From positions 1-64,000 of the forward strand of contig CALVWJ010000006.1 in the NCBI GenBank assembly GCA_944366945.1: a DNA stretch of 64,000 nucleotides. Direction: 5' to 3'. The stretch's first letter is position 1, and every line of letters starts with the position of its first letter. The translations under genes were made by a program, and so were the position numbers. Source of the stretch: an uncultured Clostridia bacterium. GTDB taxonomy: Bacteria > Bacillota > Clostridia > Christensenellales > CAG-138. The notes beneath the pieces were generated by a model, which was not told the origin of the DNA, made no database searches, and worked only from the letters and a program-made list of their open reading frames with translations. Positions 54,759 through 63,116 of the stretch are shown in pieces.

Positions 54759-54794
54759 CCTCCAAGGCTGCAAGCCTTGGAGGTTCCTTTTTAT
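54759..54794 (+). terminator. Terminator of rplM-rpsI
   Basis: CCTCCAAGGCT and AGCCTTGGAGG form an 11-bp stem with a small loop, then TTCCTTTTTATT. Confidence 0.95.
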
Positions 54795-55320
54795 TCGCAC
54801 GTTTCCTTTGCATTGGGCAAGATTAAGGTTTGTTGATTCCATATGCGACTTAATTGGACCGAATTTGCCGCGTTTAATTAGGTTATGTCTTGGAAGTGCT
54901 GTATGTTTTGCACCTTAATTTACTGCACCAAGCATGTGGATTGGCACTTTCAGAATTTGAAAAGGAAGTTAAAAGGCAATTCCATACATTCACCGATCAA
55001 GGCATATATGCGGATATCCGTTTGCTTATCGCACCTCTAATGCGTAGCACGTGGATTGATAGATATGGAATCTAAATAAATTACGAGAGACAAATGCCAC
55101 AATGGATCTGAAAAATCGGATATAGATTCCAATTTCCATAGAACAAAGCGCAGGTTTTTAGGTGTTTCCCAATCTGATTTATCCAAGATGGATGCGATTT
55201 CAGCTTGCTTTAATACTATGATAGGCTTTATGGTTTGCATCTAAAGTGGAAAAGGGGGTGCTAAAAAGCTTCTTGGGAGTTTGCGATTTTTCCGAAAATC
55301 TGGATTGCTACATAACCCTG
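54795..55320. other. AT-rich gap without a supported gene
   Basis: More than 500 bases between the rpsI terminator and the trxB promoter, visibly richer in A and T than the flanking genes. Two short open frames exist (54890-55075 on + and 55037-55240 on -), but neither has a convincing ribosome binding site or known family. Probably non-coding or decayed sequence. Confidence 0.45.
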
Positions 55321-55323
55321 TGG

Positions 55324-55329
55324 TAAAAT
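55324..55329 (+). promoter_or_regulatory. Extended -10 box abutting trxB
   Basis: TGGTAAAAT gives a TGn-extended -10 (TAAAAT) that ends six bases before the trxB ATG. Transcription would begin at or next to the start codon. No ribosome binding site is visible, so the mRNA may be leaderless. Confidence 0.4.
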
Positions 55330-55335
55330 AATACT

Positions 55336-56283
55336 ATGGAACAGAATGCAAACAAAATTTTTGATGTTGCCATCATTGGCGGCGGCCCTGCCGGGCTTGC
55401 GGCAGGCCTTTACGCTGCGCGCGCAGGACGCAGCACGCTTTTGATTGAAGAAATGACGGCAGGCGGCCAAATTACCAAAACGCACAATGTGGAAAATTAT
55501 CCCGGCTTTGAGGAAGGCATAGACGGGTTTTCCCTTGCTTCAAAAATGGAGCAGCAAGCAGCGCGGTTTGGGCTGGTTACGCAATATGCTACCGTGGAGG
55601 CGCTCGGGCTTTCGGGCGCTGTAAAACGCATTGGCTGCGGAAAAAAAGAATTTTTCGCCCGCACGCTCATCCTTGCAATGGGGGCAGAACCACGACTCAT
55701 TGGCCTTGCCCGGGAAAAAGACCTTACTGGCGCTGGCGTATCCTACTGCGCAACCTGCGATGGAGCGTTTTTCCGCGGCATGCCGGTAGCAGTTGTGGGT
55801 GGCGGCGATACGGCGGTTTCCGATGCGCTCTATCTTGCGCGCTTTGCGGAACGGGTATATGTTGTGCATCGCCGGGATACGCTTCGCGCAACGCAGGTGC
55901 TGCAGGATGCAGCGAAACAGGAAGCTCGCATTGAATTCGTGCTGGATTCCGTACCGGAAGATATTTTGGGTGAGGAAGCGGTAGAAGGCCTGCGCGTGAA
56001 AAACAAAAAGACGGGCGAGTCACGTGTGCTTACAGTAAAAGGCATTTTCGTAGCGGTTGGCACTACGCCGCGCTCGGCACTCGTGCGCGATTTGGTTGCA
56101 TGCGATGCAAACGGTTATATCGAAACGGATGCGCACATGCGCACTTCTGTGCCCGGGGTATATGCTGCGGGCGATGTGCGGGTTACACCGCTGCGCCAGG
56201 TCATAACGGCTGCAGCAGATGGCGCAGTGGCAGCAACCATGGCAGTTGAATATCTTATGCAACAGGGTACATTGCCCGAATAA
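55336..56283 (+). CDS. trxB: Thioredoxin reductase
   Basis: 315 residues. FAD-binding GGGPAGLAAGLYAARAG, redox-active C-A-T-C in SYCATCDGAFF at about 137-140, the NADPH-binding GGGDTAVSDALYLA, and the C-terminal YAAGDVRVTPLRQVITAAADG all match the low-molecular-weight enzyme. HRRDTLRA, with Arg residues for the NADP phosphate, favours NADPH. No thioredoxin gene is adjacent. glmM starts 17 bases after its stop, so the two may form one transcript. Confidence 0.95.
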   Translation: MEQNANKIFDVAIIGGGPAGLAAGLYAARAGRSTLLIEEMTAGGQITKTHNVENYPGFEEGIDGFSLASKMEQQAARFGLVTQYATVEALGLSGAVKRIGCGKKEFFARTLILAMGAEPRLIGLAREKDLTGAGVSYCATCDGAFFRGMPVAVVGGGDTAVSDALYLARFAERVYVVHRRDTLRATQVLQDAAKQEARIEFVLDSVPEDILGEEAVEGLRVKNKKTGESRVLTVKGIFVAVGTTPRSALVRDLVACDANGYIETDAHMRTSVPGVYAAGDVRVTPLRQVITAAADGAVAATMAVEYLMQQGTLPE

Positions 56284-56299
56284 ACTTTCGGAGGACAAC

Positions 56300-57658
56300 A
56301 TGGCGAGACTTTTTGGAACCGACGGCGTGCGCGGTGTTGCAAACGCTGATCTTTCTTGTGCGCTTGCAATGCAAATCGGTGCGGCAGGCGCGTATGTGCT
56401 TACGAGTGAGGTGCACAATCCGCGCATTCTTGTTGGCATGGATACGCGCAGGAGCGGGGACATGCTGGCGGCTGCCCTTTCGGCAGGCATTTGTTCCGTT
56501 GGTGGGGATGTACTCCATGTGGGCGTAATCCCAACCCCTGCGATGGCTTATTTGGTGCGCCTCTATGAGGCGGATGCGGCAGTGATGATCAGTGCTTCGC
56601 ATAACACCATGGAGTATAACGGCATCAAGTGGTTCGACGGGGATGGCTTCAAACTCTCCGACGCTCTGGAAGATGAGATCGAACGTCTGATCCGTGAAAA
56701 GGTTGAGCTTCCGCGCCCAACGGGCGTTGGCGTAGGACATATGATCGCAGCGCGCCGCGCGGTGGAGGAATATAAGGCTTTTCTGTGCAGCACAGCGGAA
56801 ACCCGCTTTGATGGCATGCGCGTTGCGCTTGACTGCGCAAATGGCGCATCGGCAGGTATTGCTGCGGATGTATTCCGAACGCTTGGGGCAGAAGTTATCG
56901 CCCGGAGTGATGAACCGGATGGGTATAACATCAACGCGCGTTGCGGCTCCACACATCCGGAGGCGCTGCAGGAGCTTGTGGTGGAATGCGCCGCGGATGT
57001 GGGCTTTGCTTTTGACGGCGATGCCGATCGCGTAATCGCCTGCGATGAGCTGGGCAACCTTGTGGATGGGGATCGCATCATCGGGATCTGCGGGCATGCG
57101 ATGCAGCAGGCGGGGACGCTGAAAAATGATGCGGTTGTGGTTACGGTAATGTCCAACCTTGGCCTAAAAAAGCGCATGCGAGCGCTTGGGATTCATGTGG
57201 AAGAGACCGCGGTCGGCGACCGCTATGTGATGGAGCGCATGCGCCAGGGCGGGTTTGTGCTTGGCGGAGAGCAATCCGGCCATATTATTTTCCTTGATCG
57301 GAATACAACCGGGGATGGAATGCTGACCGCAATCCAAGTTTTGAACGTGCTGCGCGCAAGCGGCAAGCGGATGTCCCGCCTTGCTGCGGATGTGCCGATC
57401 TTCCCCCAGGTGCTTGTGAACGTGGTGGTGGAAAACGGTAAAAAACAGGACGCTATGCAGGATGCCCAAATGCTGGAACGCATTCATGCTGTAGAAGCGG
57501 AGTTGGGCGAAGCGGGGCGGGTGCTGGTGCGCGCCTCCGGAACGGAACCGCTGATCCGCATAATGTTGGAAGGACAGGATGAGGCGGAGATCCGAGCGCT
57601 CGCGGTTTCCATCGCAAAGGTCCTTGAAAAAAACCATGGCGGGAGAATCCGCCAGTGA
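56300..57658 (+). CDS. glmM: Phosphoglucosamine mutase
   Basis: 452 residues from ATG 56300 with CGGAGG upstream. RLFGTDGVRGVAN starts the protein. The phosphoserine loop is ISASHNTMEYNGIKWF, with T where most members have P. The metal loop is DGDADR, the sugar-binding loop GEQSGH and the phosphate-binding loop RASGTEPLIRIMLEG. It converts glucosamine-6-phosphate to glucosamine-1-phosphate for UDP-GlcNAc and the wall. It is not next to cdaA-cdaR as in many Firmicutes. A four-base GTGA overlap links it to the metallopeptidase gene. Confidence 0.96.
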   Translation: MARLFGTDGVRGVANADLSCALAMQIGAAGAYVLTSEVHNPRILVGMDTRRSGDMLAAALSAGICSVGGDVLHVGVIPTPAMAYLVRLYEADAAVMISASHNTMEYNGIKWFDGDGFKLSDALEDEIERLIREKVELPRPTGVGVGHMIAARRAVEEYKAFLCSTAETRFDGMRVALDCANGASAGIAADVFRTLGAEVIARSDEPDGYNINARCGSTHPEALQELVVECAADVGFAFDGDADRVIACDELGNLVDGDRIIGICGHAMQQAGTLKNDAVVVTVMSNLGLKKRMRALGIHVEETAVGDRYVMERMRQGGFVLGGEQSGHIIFLDRNTTGDGMLTAIQVLNVLRASGKRMSRLAADVPIFPQVLVNVVVENGKKQDAMQDAQMLERIHAVEAELGEAGRVLVRASGTEPLIRIMLEGQDEAEIRALAVSIAKVLEKNHGGRIRQ

Positions 57659-58224
57659 ATGGGCTGCCAGAGGGATATACGCTCAAACGCAGCAAGCGGA
57701 AAACGCTTGCTGTGGAGGTAACACGAACGGGGGAGGTAATCGTTCGCGCGCCTTCCCATATGCCTGCATATGAAATCTTGCACTTCCTTTCTGCCCATCA
57801 AGAATGGATCAGCAGCCATGTAGCGCTGCAGAAGCAGCGCAATATGGCATACCCTGCGCCGGGCTCCAGGGAAGAGGCACAGCTCAAAGTGCGCGCGAAG
57901 GAGCACATCCCGCCGCGCGTTGCCTATTATGCGGACGCAATGGGCCTTGCGCCGGCTTCGGTCAAGATCACCTCGGCAAAAACGCGCTTTGGAAGCTGCA
58001 GCGCAAAAAACGCGCTTTGCTTTTCCTGGCGGCTGATGCAGTACCCGATGGAAGCGGTGGATTATGTTGTTGTGCATGAGCTTGCGCACATCGTCCATAA
58101 AAACCATGGCAGGGAATTCTATGCGCTGATTGAAAGCGTTCTGCCGGATTACCGGTTGCGGAGGGAATTGTTAAAAAAGATACCGGAGGGGGAAGAGTGC
58201 CATGCTGAATGCAAAGGGTTTTGA
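57655..58224 (+). CDS. YgjP-like zinc metallopeptidase (M48/DUF45)
   Basis: 189 residues with a GTG start overlapping the glmM stop (GTGA). The N-terminal part has KRSKRKTLAVEVTRTGEVIVRAP, then RFGSCSAKNALCFSWRLMQYP and the zinc site VVHELAHIVHKNHGREFY, with HELAH as the two His and Glu and a third ligand in NHG. The YgjP group is cytosolic and of unknown substrate, often next to wall or tRNA genes. It ends with a 23-base overlap with the methyltransferase. Confidence 0.9.
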   Translation: MNGLPEGYTLKRSKRKTLAVEVTRTGEVIVRAPSHMPAYEILHFLSAHQEWISSHVALQKQRNMAYPAPGSREEAQLKVRAKEHIPPRVAYYADAMGLAPASVKITSAKTRFGSCSAKNALCFSWRLMQYPMEAVDYVVVHELAHIVHKNHGREFYALIESVLPDYRLRRELLKKIPEGEECHAECKGF

Positions 58225-58819
58225 CCTTTGGGCAGATGGATATGATAGAAGCGTACAGTTATCCGAAGCGTCGGATGAATATCCTTTTGCGGGGTATAAG
58301 GATGTTTTAAATGCGGTTTACCGTGCGGTGCACGCTAGGGCGCATGCTTCAGTCCTGGATCTTGGCTTTGGTACCGGTGTTCTGACGGCAAAGCTTTATG
58401 CTGAAGGATATGCAGTGTCCGGCGTGGACTTTTCGCCGAGGATGATCGCGCTTGCCCAGGTGAAAATGCCGGGTGCCCGCCTCATACAGGCAGATTTTAC
58501 ACAGGGCATTCCGGCCACCCTTCTTGGAGAGCGATTTGATTTTATTATCAGCACCTATGCGATGCACCATTTAACGGATCCTCAGAAGGCAGCGCTTTGG
58601 CGTGCTTTGCTGCAACAACTTGCGCCGGATGGCGCGCTTATCATTGGCGATGTTGCGTTTGCTACTGAATCCGAACAGGAAGCTTGCTGCCTGCGTGCCG
58701 GCGATGGGTGGGACAACGATGAAGCATATGTTGTTGCACAACGGTTTTACACGGAGTTTCCAGGCCTGCGGTTTGAACGGATTTCCCACTGCGCTGGAAT
58801 ACTGACCTTAAAGCGTTAG
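58202..58819 (+). CDS. Class I SAM-dependent methyltransferase (YrrT-like)
   Basis: 205 residues. The SAM-binding motif I is VLDLGFGTGVLTAKLYAEG, motif II has GVDFSPRMIALA and the post-motif loop is STYAMHHLTDPQK. It resembles the Bacillus YrrT family in layout, including a WADGYDRSVQ opening and AFxGY-like FAGYKDVLNAV. Substrate unknown. Start ATG 58202 sits behind GGAGGGGGAAGAG inside the metallopeptidase gene. Confidence 0.88.
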   Translation: MLNAKGFDLWADGYDRSVQLSEASDEYPFAGYKDVLNAVYRAVHARAHASVLDLGFGTGVLTAKLYAEGYAVSGVDFSPRMIALAQVKMPGARLIQADFTQGIPATLLGERFDFIISTYAMHHLTDPQKAALWRALLQQLAPDGALIIGDVAFATESEQEACCLRAGDGWDNDEAYVVAQRFYTEFPGLRFERISHCAGILTLKR

Positions 58820-59174
58820 CCTAGAAAGGATACTTAAAAGCTGATTCTTAGAAAAGAGCATTATTATGCAGCGAAAAGGAACTGGCATTTAAGATTGGAC
58901 AAACTGGTTCATTGAATGCATGAATGGCTGCACATAATAAGGATCCAATGCATTGGCCATAGCGCCAATGCGGAGGAGCAGAATCGCCGGCAAAGCGGGG
59001 GAGCAAATGCTTTTCAATGATACGATGCCGGCAAGCTGCCCAGATACACGGAGCTTTTGGCTGCATCGCTTGTTTCACAGCCTGTAAACGATCAGCATGC
59101 GGGTTATTTTCATTGTGCTGATGCCTATTTTTACTCTTATTGACTTAGCTTAGGCAATAATGCAGATACAGAAC
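58820..59174. other. Intergenic stretch without a supported gene
   Basis: About 350 bases between the methyltransferase and the glyQS terminator. No ORF with a good ribosome binding site, RNA gene or repeat was found. Confidence 0.4.
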
Positions 59175-59212
59175 AAAGGAAGCCGCGCGAGATGATTTGC
59201 GTGGCTTCCTTT
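59175..59212 (-). terminator. Terminator of glyQS
   Basis: AAAGGAAGCC pairs with GGCTTCCTTT, extended by an inner CGC/GCG pairing. It lies about 70 bases after the glyQS stop and is symmetrical enough to work from the + side too. Confidence 0.75.
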
Positions 59213-59282
59213 GTTGATGTGGCAGCAGAAACTGCCATGTGATTTATTGGCGTGTTTCCCGACAAGATGTGCCTGGAGAAAC

Positions 59283-60674
59283 TCAAAAATCGATTGCGTT
59301 GTCGATATAGGCAACAAGGCCGCTGATTGGCACCCGCACCTGCTGCATGGTATCGCGGTCACGCACAGTAACGGTTTCATCTTCGAGTGTGTCGAAGTCG
59401 ATGGTGATGCACAGCGGGGTTCCAATTTCATCTTCCCGGCGGTAACGCTTTCCAATGGCACCAGTTTCATCGTAATCGACCATAAAGCGCTTTGCAAGCA
59501 TAGCATATACTTCTTTTGCCTTATCGCCAAGCTTGTTCTTTTGCAGCGGCAAAACAGCAGCCTTGAAGGGGGCAAGCGCAGGGTGGAGGTGCAGTACATT
59601 GCGGATATCGCCGCCCTCAAGGGTCTCTTCATCGTAAGCGTCGCAAAGGAAAGCAAGCGCCACACGATCTGCGCCAAGCGAAGGCTCGATACAATAGGGG
59701 ATGTATTTTTCGTTTGTGAAGGGATCCTGGTATTCAAAGCTTATGCCAGAGTGGTTCGCATGGGCTTTTAAGTCAAAATCTGTGCGGCTCGCAACGCCCC
59801 AGAGCTCGCCCCAGCCAAACGGGAACAGGAATTCGATATCCGTGGTGCCGTTGGAATAATGGGAAAGCTCTTCTTTTGCATGCTCCCGCAGGCGAATGCT
59901 CGCTTCCTGCATCCCGAGCGAGAGCAGGAAGTTTTTGCAGAACTCTTTCCAATAAGCGTACCATTCAAGCTCCGTGCCAGGCGCGCAGAAAAACTCCAGC
60001 TCCATCTGCTCGAATTCGCGCGTGCGGAAAGTGAAATTACCGGGCGTAATTTCATTACGGAAGGATTTGCCGATCTGCGCAATGCCAAAGGGGATCTTTT
60101 TGCGCGTTGTGCGCTGCACGTTCTTGAAATTCACGAAAATCCCCTGCGCGGTCTCGGGGCGCAGGTAAATTTCGCTCGAGGAATCCTCCGTAACCCCCTG
60201 GAAGGTTTTAAACATCATATTAAATTTGCGGATGCTCGTAAAATCCGCCTTGCCGCATTCGGGGCAAACGATTCCCTGCTCTGCAATGTATTGCGACATT
60301 TGCTCGTTCGTCCAGCCATCGGGGTGGATATCCGTAAGGCCATGCTCGTTCGCATAGTCTTCAATCAGTTTATCTGCCCGAAAGCGCGCCTTGCAGGATT
60401 TGCAATCCATTAGCGGGTCGTTGAAATTCACTACATGCCCAGAGGCAACCCAGGTTTCCGGGTTCATAAGGATAGCCGAATCCATACCGACATTATAAGG
60501 GCTTTCTTGAACGAATTTGCGCCACCAAGCTTTTTTAACATTGTTTTTAAATTCTACGCCGAGCGGGCCATAGTCCCAGGTGTTGGCTAAGCCACCATAG
60601 ATTTCAGATCCAGCAAAGATAAAGCCGCGGTTTTTGCAAAGAGCGACGATTTTGTCCATCCCAAAACGGGCCAT
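59283..60674 (-). CDS. glyQS: Glycyl-tRNA synthetase, single-chain homodimeric type
   Basis: 463 residues, class II synthetase. [21 protein letters not shown] and [16 protein letters not shown] open the catalytic core. Motif 2 lies around [21 protein letters not shown], with PRETAQGIF-like [12 protein letters not shown] before it. Motif 3 is [17 protein letters not shown] ([14 protein letters not shown]). The Cys pairs CKSCKARF and CPECGKADF form a zinc-binding insertion. The C-terminal anticodon-binding domain ends [14 protein letters not shown]. Starts at MARFG behind AGGAGG. No T-box was recognised in the short leader. Confidence 0.97.
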   Translation of the reverse strand: MARFGMDKIVALCKNRGFIFAGSEIYGGLANTWDYGPLGVEFKNNVKKAWWRKFVQESPYNVGMDSAILMNPETWVASGHVVNFNDPLMDCKSCKARFRADKLIEDYANEHGLTDIHPDGWTNEQMSQYIAEQGIVCPECGKADFTSIRKFNMMFKTFQGVTEDSSSEIYLRPETAQGIFVNFKNVQRTTRKKIPFGIAQIGKSFRNEITPGNFTFRTREFEQMELEFFCAPGTELEWYAYWKEFCKNFLLSLGMQEASIRLREHAKEELSHYSNGTTDIEFLFPFGWGELWGVASRTDFDLKAHANHSGISFEYQDPFTNEKYIPYCIEPSLGADRVALAFLCDAYDEETLEGGDIRNVLHLHPALAPFKAAVLPLQKNKLGDKAKEVYAMLAKRFMVDYDETGAIGKRYRREDEIGTPLCITIDFDTLEDETVTVRDRDTMQQVRVPISGLVAYIDNAIDF

Positions 60675-60726
60675 ACGAGATATCCTCCTAAAAACAGTTC
60701 ACATTTTCAATTCAAGCAGTACGAAT

Positions 60727-60754
60727 ATCATAACATAGAGAACCTTTTTGTCAA
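60727..60754 (-). promoter_or_regulatory. Promoter of glyQS
   Basis: On the minus strand TTGACA (60749-60754) and TATGAT (60727-60732) are spaced by 16 bases, about 55 bases before the ATG. Confidence 0.75.
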
Positions 60755-60877
60755 GAGAAAAGCCACATATGACGCTAAACACAGGCACTTTGAAGAAGCA
60801 CACATCTTGGCGGAAATGCGTACTATATCGTAGCAAGGGCCGAGAGGCCGGCAACAAAATGAAGGAGGAGACACAAA

Positions 60878-61120
60878 ATGTGTAATTGGGGTACCTGTGG
60901 CGGTAATAACTGTTGGTGGATCATTATTCTGATCCTGCTTGCCAGCGGTTGTGGCGGCTGCGGCTGCGATAATGACTGCGGCTGCGGCAATAACTGGTGG
61001 TGGATCATTATTCTGATTCTGCTCGCCGGCGGTTTCAACGGCTGTGGCTGCGGTTGTGACAACGACTGCGGCTGCGGATGCAACTCGAACAACAACAATA
61101 ACTGTGGCTGCGGCTGCTAA
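60878..61120 (+). CDS. Trp/Ile and Cys/Gly repeat miniprotein, 80 residues
   Basis: An exact ATG with AAGGAGGAG upstream begins MCNWGTCGGNN. Two repeats of 28 residues follow. Each is WWIIILILLA-S/G-G, a stiff hydrophobic stretch, then a Cys/Gly/Asn/Asp block (GCGCDNDCGCG). The DNA repeats with an 84-base period (60914 and 60998), with synonymous differences. The tail is CNSNNNNNCGCGC. There are 18 cysteines in 80 residues, more than one fifth. Small Gly- and Cys-rich hydrophobic proteins are common in spore coats and in the YjcZ group, but the order here matches neither. Function unknown; own terminator. Confidence 0.85.
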   Translation: MCNWGTCGGNNCWWIIILILLASGCGGCGCDNDCGCGNNWWWIIILILLAGGFNGCGCGCDNDCGCGCNSNNNNNCGCGC

Positions 61121-61158
61121 CGGATCGTGCTGCAGGCATGGGTTAAGACCGCAAAATG

Positions 61159-61196
61159 CGGCGGCACGGCAATTCCTGCCGTGCCGCATGCTTTTT
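61159..61196 (+). terminator. Terminator of the repeat miniprotein gene
   Basis: GCGGCACGGCA pairs with TGCCGTGCCGC around ATTCC, followed by ATGCTTTTT. Confidence 0.9.
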
Positions 61197-61254
61197 ACGG
61201 TGCTATAAAAGGCACAAGAAGTTCACAAAAGTTTTTCTTTTTAGAGTCTCAGCA

Positions 61255-61283
61255 TTGAAATGCCTTCCAAATTACGTTAAACT
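61255..61283 (+). promoter_or_regulatory. Probable promoter of the NCS2 permease gene
   Basis: TTGAAA (61255-61260) and TAAACT (61278-61283) with a 17-base spacer. The resulting 5' UTR is about 140 bases, long enough for a regulatory RNA, but no purine riboswitch could be drawn. Confidence 0.5.
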
Positions 61284-61432
61284 ATATATGTAATTCATGT
61301 TTCTTACCATAACGGAGCAGCGAAAGCGGGGATTCACGGCATCTTTCCTACTTTCAAGAATAAGGTTCCCTAATTTTATGGCTTTGTGCCTGGAAAGAAA
61401 CAATATTTATTAAGGAAAGGAAGGTTTCTTGC

Positions 61433-62791
61433 ATGTTGGAAAAGTTCTTCAAACTGAAAGAAAATGGAACAAAACTCTCAACTGAAATCGTAGCCGGCCT
61501 TACGACGTTTTTTGCAATGTCGTATATCATCATTGTTAACCCGGCAATCCTCTCTGAGTCCGGCATGGAGTGGGGCGCGGTATTCCTTGCCACTATTATT
61601 GCATCTATCATCGGAACGCTGGTGATGGGTCTTGTTGCAAATGTACCCTATGCACAAGCGCCGGGCATGGGTCTGAACGCATTTTTTGTTTACACTGTAT
61701 GCTTTGGCCTGGGCTTTACATGGCAACAGGCTCTTTCTATGGTCTTTATATGCGGCGTGCTGAATATTATCATTACCGTAACAAAGGTTCGGAAGTACAT
61801 TATTAAGGCAATTCCAGAAAGCCTGCAAAATGCAATCGGCGGGGGCATTGGTATTTTTATTGCCTATATCGGCCTTCTGAATGTGGGGATCATTAACTTC
61901 GGTGGCGGCGTGCCCGCGCTTTCTACGCTGGATCAGCCCAGCTTTTGGGTGTTTCTGATCGGCCTTGCGCTTATTATCGTGCTACTTGTGCTCAAGGTGA
62001 AGGGCGCTGTACTCATCGCGATTATTGCAACGACCATTATTGGAATTCCGTTCGGTGTTACTACCATGCAGGAATCCGTGAGCTTCTCTGAAGCCTGTGC
62101 GGCGCTGCCCACCACGTTCCTTGCCATCTTCAAAGAAGGCGGAATCAGCAGTCTGTTCTCCGATGCTGCAAAGATTCCGCTTGTTCTGATCACAATCTTC
62201 TCCTTCAGCCTTTCTGATACGTTCGATACCATTGGTACGTTTATCGGCACTGGCCGCCGCAGCGGCATCTTCAGCGCTGAAGATGAAAAGGCGATGGAGT
62301 CTGGTTCTGGATTCAAATCAAAGATGGATAAGGCGCTCTTTGCAGATGCGACTGCTACCTCTATTGGCGCACTCATCGGCACATCTAACACTACGACCTA
62401 CGTTGAAAGTGCTGCAGGCATTGGCGCTGGCGGCCGTACGGGCCTTACCTCGGTTGTGGTTGCAATTTGCTTTGCAATCTCAGCCTTCCTGGCCACGTTT
62501 GTCAGCGCGGTTCCCTATGCTGCAACCGCTCCTGCCCTCGTTGCTGTTGGCGTGATGATGATGTCGGCCTTCAAAGAAATCGAGTGGACGGATCTGGATG
62601 AAGCGATTCCGGCATTTTTTGCTGGTGTATTTATGGCCCTTTGCTATAGCATCTCCTACGGCATTGCGGCGGGCTTTATCTTCTACTGCATCGTGAAAAT
62701 CTGCAAGAAGCAGGCAAAGGGAATCCATCCGATTCTGTGGGTATCCACGATTCTGTTTATCCTAAACTTCGTTCTGCTTGCGCTGATTTAA
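61433..62791 (+). CDS. NCS2 family purine permease (PbuG/PbuO type)
   Basis: 452 residues with about 12-14 membrane helices. AGLTTFFAMSYIIIVNPAILS in the first helix, QAPGMGLNAFFVYTV, the substrate-site SFSLSDTFDTIGTFIGTG and the TSNTTTYVESAAGIGAGGRTG motif place it in the AzgA/PbuG group, which takes up hypoxanthine, guanine or adenine with protons. Ribosome binding site AAGGAAAGGAAGG. Stands alone with promoter and terminator. Exact base preference cannot be read from the sequence. Confidence 0.94.
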   Translation: MLEKFFKLKENGTKLSTEIVAGLTTFFAMSYIIIVNPAILSESGMEWGAVFLATIIASIIGTLVMGLVANVPYAQAPGMGLNAFFVYTVCFGLGFTWQQALSMVFICGVLNIIITVTKVRKYIIKAIPESLQNAIGGGIGIFIAYIGLLNVGIINFGGGVPALSTLDQPSFWVFLIGLALIIVLLVLKVKGAVLIAIIATTIIGIPFGVTTMQESVSFSEACAALPTTFLAIFKEGGISSLFSDAAKIPLVLITIFSFSLSDTFDTIGTFIGTGRRSGIFSAEDEKAMESGSGFKSKMDKALFADATATSIGALIGTSNTTTYVESAAGIGAGGRTGLTSVVVAICFAISAFLATFVSAVPYAATAPALVAVGVMMMSAFKEIEWTDLDEAIPAFFAGVFMALCYSISYGIAAGFIFYCIVKICKKQAKGIHPILWVSTILFILNFVLLALI

Positions 62792-62812
62792 GCAAAGTAG
62801 AAAAATGCTTCA

Positions 62813-62841
62813 AGGCGGCGAATTTTCGCCGCCTGCTTTTT
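62813..62841 (+). terminator. Terminator of the NCS2 permease gene
   Basis: AGGCGGCGAA pairs with TTCGCCGCCT around a TT loop, followed by GCTTTTTC. Confidence 0.92.
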
Positions 62842-62959
62842 CCCGAATTTTAATTCGAAAAAGTTTACTTGCGTTTTCCAATAGAATCCAGTAACGTAGT
62901 ATTGCTGCTACCGTATTGCGTTTTCGACGTTCGCAGTTAGAAAAGGATGGAGGATATGG

Positions 62960-63112
62960 ATGAAAAAATTCAGCGCCCTATACCCACTTCTTACAGCTGC
63001 TTTGCTCCTAATTGCAGCTTTCTTGATTTGCTTTGGCCTCGCAAACGATGAGTTTAAGCGTGTACTGTCAAAGGCTGCGTCCATTTGTTTGGAATGCATT
63101 GGAATCGGGTAA
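62960..63112 (+). CDS. CD1871A-type CXXC miniprotein, 50 residues
   Basis: ATG 62960 lies six bases after GGAGG. One membrane helix (YPLLTAALLLIAAFLICFGL) is followed by a short outer segment ending ICLECIGIG, the C-x-x-C signature with the family-typical GIG end. The CD1871A family is known from Clostridia as small one-helix proteins upstream of 4Fe-4S membrane proteins, as here, where the next gene starts four bases after the stop. The CXXC may pass electrons or thiols to the partner; the role is not established. Confidence 0.85.
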   Translation: MKKFSALYPLLTAALLLIAAFLICFGLANDEFKRVLSKAASICLECIGIG

Positions 63113-63116
63113 GCGT

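Noticed and set aside
54890..55240. Two short open frames on opposite strands in the AT-rich gap
   Set aside because: They overlap each other partly, lack ribosome binding sites and show no recognisable family, so they are reported only as a gap.
60675..60748. T-box leader for glyQS
   Set aside because: Only about 55 bases separate the promoter from the start, too short for a T-box with antiterminator.
60878..61120. The Cys-rich repeat as a CRISPR array or non-coding repeat
   Set aside because: Only two copies, in frame, with synonymous changes, a ribosome binding site and a stop codon; coding is the better reading.
61284..61432. Purine riboswitch upstream of the NCS2 permease
   Set aside because: A TTTCTTACC resembling part of the aptamer is present, but the other conserved loops and P1 stem could not be found.
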